From DASXUG01 sp036504995 (lineage in GTDB: Bacteria; Pseudomonadota; Gammaproteobacteria; Burkholderiales; Methylophilaceae), in the NCBI GenBank assembly GCA_036504995.1, contig DASXUG010000017.1, positions 1-64,000 on the forward strand: DNA of 64,000 nt, in the 5' to 3' direction. Within the stretch, counting starts at the first letter, position 1. Each line of letters starts with the position of its first letter. The notes under the pieces are model-generated. The model had not been told where the DNA came from, ran no database searches, and was given only the letters and a program-made list of their open reading frames with translations. Both the position numbers and the translations under genes were made by a program. Shown in pieces: positions 61,725-64,000 of this stretch.

Positions 61725-62084
61725 TTGTCTGCTTTTCTAAATATTCCTGCTGTATTTAAAACCATTCTAATGCTATCCATTGCAAACGTTTTTATGACGT
61801 TTGCATGGTACGCGCATCTTAAAAACTTAAGTGATAAACCTTGGTATATTGCAGCTTTGCTTAGCTGGGGAATCGCTTTTTTTGAGTATACGTTTCAAGT
61901 GCCCGCCAACCGTATTGGTTATACTGCCTTGACCGTTGCGCAACTCAAAATACTACAAGAGGTGATTACACTCACCGTGTTTTTGCCGTTTGCAGTGTAT
62001 TATATGCATCAGCCACTCAAGTTGGATTTTCTTTGGGCTGGCTTGTGTTTGTTGGGCGCCGTCTACTTTACATTTAGGGGCTAG
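61725..62084 (+). CDS. DUF486/DMT-family small membrane protein
   Basis: This 119-residue protein has four hydrophobic segments and the family pattern SIANVFMTFAWYAHLK, WGIAFFEYTFQVPANRIGY and LQEVITLTVFLPFAVYY. DUF486 proteins are related to EamA/small multidrug transporters, but substrates are unknown. The start is TTG 61725; no ATG occurs before the first conserved segment. It lies 19 nt after the PII gene and may share its transcript. Confidence 0.8.
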   Translation: MSAFLNIPAVFKTILMLSIANVFMTFAWYAHLKNLSDKPWYIAALLSWGIAFFEYTFQVPANRIGYTALTVAQLKILQEVITLTVFLPFAVYYMHQPLKLDFLWAGLCLLGAVYFTFRG

Positions 62085-62300
62085 TACCCCTACCTTTCTG
62101 ATTGGTCGAATGGTTGATGTTTGATACCTATTAGACAATTATGTACCCATAAAAATAGAAAATCATGCTTATTTGTTCCTGTCAATAGACCAAACGGACT
62201 ATTGTTGTGAGCTACCAATGCCAATAATATTTTATGGAATCTAAAAGGATTGTTATTAATTTTTTTGGATTTTAATATTTCTATTTGATATATAAAATAT

Positions 62301-62307
62301 GTGGAGG
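62301..62307 (+). promoter_or_regulatory. ribosome binding site that sets the PEP-CTERM gene start
   Basis: GTGGAGG lies 5 nt before ATG 62313. A GTG in the same motif would give a longer frame but uses up the ribosome site. Confidence 0.75.
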
Positions 62308-62312
62308 CAATA

Positions 62313-63218
62313 ATGAACACGAAATTGAGAAATTCATATTTAGCAATTGGATTGATGACGATGTCAATTCAAGCGCAGGCGTTAACAGTTAATGGCGTTT
62401 TAAGTGATGCTGCGGCTGGTACAACATTAGCAACTGCTTGGCTAGGTGCAAGTAGTGGTGTAACCATTGTGGGCCCCGTAAACTACGTGGGCAGCACTAC
62501 CACTGGGCAAGCTGGAACTTACACAGATTTAACGCTCAACAGTTCAGTCAGTGATGCTGCACATCCAGATATTGCTTTGGGCAATGGTATTGTGATGACC
62601 AGTGGTACTACTGCGATCCCAACCAGTAATACTCAAAGTAGTTTTGGTGTAGATTTAGGCTTGGCTGGAGATCCAGCAATTACCGCACTTAGTGGAAATC
62701 CATCATTTGATGCTAACTCACTAAGTTTTAGTTTTAAAGTAGCTAGTGGTATTACTTCAATTTCTACCAATTTTATTTTTGGTTCAGACGAGTATCCAGA
62801 GTTCGCGGGAACTTCATTCAGCGATGGTTTTGCATTTATAGTGGATGGTAAAAACTACGCTAAATTTGCTGATGGAAGTGCAGTTTCGCTTAAAACTTTA
62901 GGTAGTAATAATAACCTGCTAAACAATACCACAGGTGCTTACGGTATTGAGTATGATGGTATTACTCAAGCGTTGACAATAGATGGCTTGCTGGATAACT
63001 CATTGAGCACTCACACCTTGAAGATTGTGATTTCAGATACTGGTGATGGGGTTTATGACAGCGGGGTATTTTTGTCATCATTAAGTGCTGGTAAGTCAGA
63101 TACTGGTGGTGTTAAGCCGCCACCTGGTGCTGTGCCAGAGCCTGAAGTTTATGCCATGATGTTGGCTGGTTTAGGTTTAGTTGGGTACGCGGCACGCCGT
63201 CGTAAAGCTGCTAAATAA
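62313..63218 (+). CDS. choice-of-anchor L domain protein with PEP-CTERM anchor
   Basis: This 301-residue exported protein has a signal peptide (SYLAIGLMTMSIQAQA), a choice-of-anchor L domain (TYTDLTLNSSVSD, FIFGSDEYPEFAGTSFSDGF, ALTIDGLLDN) and a C-terminal PEP-CTERM signal: VPEPEVYAMMLAGLGLVGYAARRRK. Exosortase would recognise PEP, cleave it and help attach the protein to the surface, usually with exopolysaccharide. The exosortase is not in this window. It is a single gene in a 228-nt upstream gap, ending at a terminator. Confidence 0.92.
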   Translation: MNTKLRNSYLAIGLMTMSIQAQALTVNGVLSDAAAGTTLATAWLGASSGVTIVGPVNYVGSTTTGQAGTYTDLTLNSSVSDAAHPDIALGNGIVMTSGTTAIPTSNTQSSFGVDLGLAGDPAITALSGNPSFDANSLSFSFKVASGITSISTNFIFGSDEYPEFAGTSFSDGFAFIVDGKNYAKFADGSAVSLKTLGSNNNLLNNTTGAYGIEYDGITQALTIDGLLDNSLSTHTLKIVISDTGDGVYDSGVFLSSLSAGKSDTGGVKPPPGAVPEPEVYAMMLAGLGLVGYAARRRKAAK

Positions 63219-63257
63219 ATCTAACTATTGGTTTTAAAATCTTTATTGATTGTTACT

Positions 63258-63284
63258 TTGCCCTCAAGTGAGGGCAATTTTATT
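63258..63284. terminator. Rho-independent terminator
   Basis: TTGCCCTCA (63258-63266) pairs perfectly with TGAGGGCAA (63269-63277) and is followed by TTTTATT. It separates the PEP-CTERM gene from convergent feoB. Confidence 0.88.
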
Positions 63285-63292
63285 CGGCGCAT

Positions 63293-64000
63293 TTAATAGC
63301 CCAAATACCTAGCGCCTTGATAAAAGATAAAGCTTACCACCCAGGCCATTGCGAGTGACCACACGATTGACAAAGAGGCATAGCGCCAGCTTCTTGCTTC
63401 GTTTTTCAGGGTGATAATGGTAGACAGGCAGGGCGTGTAAATCAGCGTAAATAGCATAAAGCTCATACCTTGCACCCAATCTAATTGGTGTGCCATGGCT
63501 TGCATCAGTGCATCGCCTTGCATGCCATATATTACAGCTAGAGAGCCGATGACAATTTCCTTCGCAACAAATCCAAAAATAAGCGTAATGGCTAATTGGC
63601 TATCAATGCCAATCGGATTAAGTATGGGTGAAAACCACTGACCAATTTGACCAGCAAAAGTATGGGCGCTATCAATTGAGTTAAGCGGGAAGGTCGTTAA
63701 ACCCCAAACGAGTATCACGCCAATCACAATAAACCGACTAGCTCTGGTGACAAAGTGACTTGCTTCTAACCACCCACGTAGCCAAATTTGTTGCAGTGTT
63801 GGAAAACGGTAGGGTGGGAGCTCTAAAATGAACGGTTCTTGATTGTTAAACTGTCCTTTGTACAAAATGGCGGTGAGAAATATCGTCGCGAAGCTCATTA
63901 AGTATAATATAAACAAAATCAGTGGCGCTTGGCTTGGGCTAAATAGCGTAGCGGTCATAAATAAAAAGACTTGCAGGCGTGCGGAGCAAAGCGAAAAGGG
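63293..64000 (-). CDS. feoB: ferrous iron transporter FeoB, C-terminal part (partial)
   Basis: The minus-strand frame stays open to the window edge, so the internal ATG at 63958 is not the start. The visible ~235 residues begin PFSLCSARLQVFLF, matching the FeoB membrane segment that reads CSARLPVY in other FeoBs, and continue with LELPPYRFPTLQ, GFVAKEIVIGSLAVIYG and LIYTPCLSTIITLKNE, all typical of the FeoB gate and C-terminal domains. FeoB imports Fe(II) across the inner membrane. The N-terminal G domain lies outside the window. Confidence 0.9.
   Translation of the reverse strand, partial: PFSLCSARLQVFLFMTATLFSPSQAPLILFILYLMSFATIFLTAILYKGQFNNQEPFILELPPYRFPTLQQIWLRGWLEASHFVTRASRFIVIGVILVWGLTTFPLNSIDSAHTFAGQIGQWFSPILNPIGIDSQLAITLIFGFVAKEIVIGSLAVIYGMQGDALMQAMAHQLDWVQGMSFMLFTLIYTPCLSTIITLKNEARSWRYASLSIVWSLAMAWVVSFIFYQGARYLGY

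Noticed and set aside
63293..63958. A complete 221-residue membrane protein starting at 63958
   Set aside because: The frame stays open upstream to the window edge and the added residues (CSARL) match FeoB, so it is a truncated feoB rather than a short gene.

Overview
The window is a stretch of bacterial chromosome with moderate GC and densely packed operons. It most resembles a betaproteobacterium, probably a member of the Methylophilaceae (Methylotenera/Methylophilus type). That placement is an inference from gene content and order: cheR-cheD-cheB with cheYZ, ftsK-lolA-rarA-serS, pcnB-folK-dNK-panB-panC, sucCD-nadE-PII, a PEP-CTERM protein, and rpiA beside dihydroxyacetone kinase genes. I saw no rRNA, tRNA, CRISPR array, transposase or prophage gene.

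Layout. 1-7.0 kb: end of a chemotaxis cluster with the tail of one chemoreceptor, a second receptor with a repeated HAMP-like array, cheR, cheD, cheB, cheY and cheZ; a good sigma-28 promoter precedes cheYZ. 7.1-9.0 kb: exported di-heme MauG/MbnH-like protein. 9.1-11.0 kb: btaA-btaB for betaine lipid (DGTS) synthesis, with a possible Pho box upstream. 11.0-13.5 kb (minus strand): dhaL-dhaK-rpiA. 13.5-14.3 kb: TrmH-family RNA methyltransferase. 14.3-17.2 kb: a 562-bp non-coding stretch with a sigma-28-like promoter, then a large secreted protein with five Cys-rich modules, a Thr/Ser linker and a DUF1996 domain. 17.3-22.4 kb (minus): glyQ-glyS-gmhB-plsC-ygjP. 22.6-28.5 kb: His-rich small protein plus a heavy-metal RND efflux system. 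28.6-29.8 kb: an unrecognised AT-rich gene and a non-coding element with a perfect inverted repeat. 29.8-35.4 kb: phosphoesterase lipoprotein, gcr-like membrane protein, yjgA, pmbA. 35.5-45.1 kb (minus): mlaA, phrB, a small unknown gene, rlmH, rsfS, panD, an esterase, panC, panB, deoxynucleoside kinase, folK, pcnB. 45.4-51.0 kb: ftsK-lolA-rarA-serS. 51.0-54.0 kb (minus): mltF, ppiA, serB. 54.2-62.1 kb: PAS-GGDEF-EAL protein, sucCD, exported ankyrin protein, nadE, glnB/glnK, DUF486 protein. 62.3-64.0 kb: PEP-CTERM choice-of-anchor-L protein, then the 3' part of feoB running off the window.

Functional themes. Chemotaxis adaptation (CheR, CheB, CheD, receptors) and signal termination (CheZ) are encoded together. 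The large secreted DUF1996 protein may share the flagellar sigma factor with cheYZ, which would make it a motility-regulon surface or secreted protein. btaAB with a Pho-box-like site suggests phospholipid replacement under phosphate limitation. The rest is mostly core metabolism, translation and envelope maintenance.

The best leads for new biology are the sigma-28-linked modular DUF1996 protein, the repeat-array chemoreceptor, the N-terminally extended di-heme protein, and several perfect palindromes in promoter regions. No complete novel multi-gene system is evident. All motif and promoter calls were made by eye.
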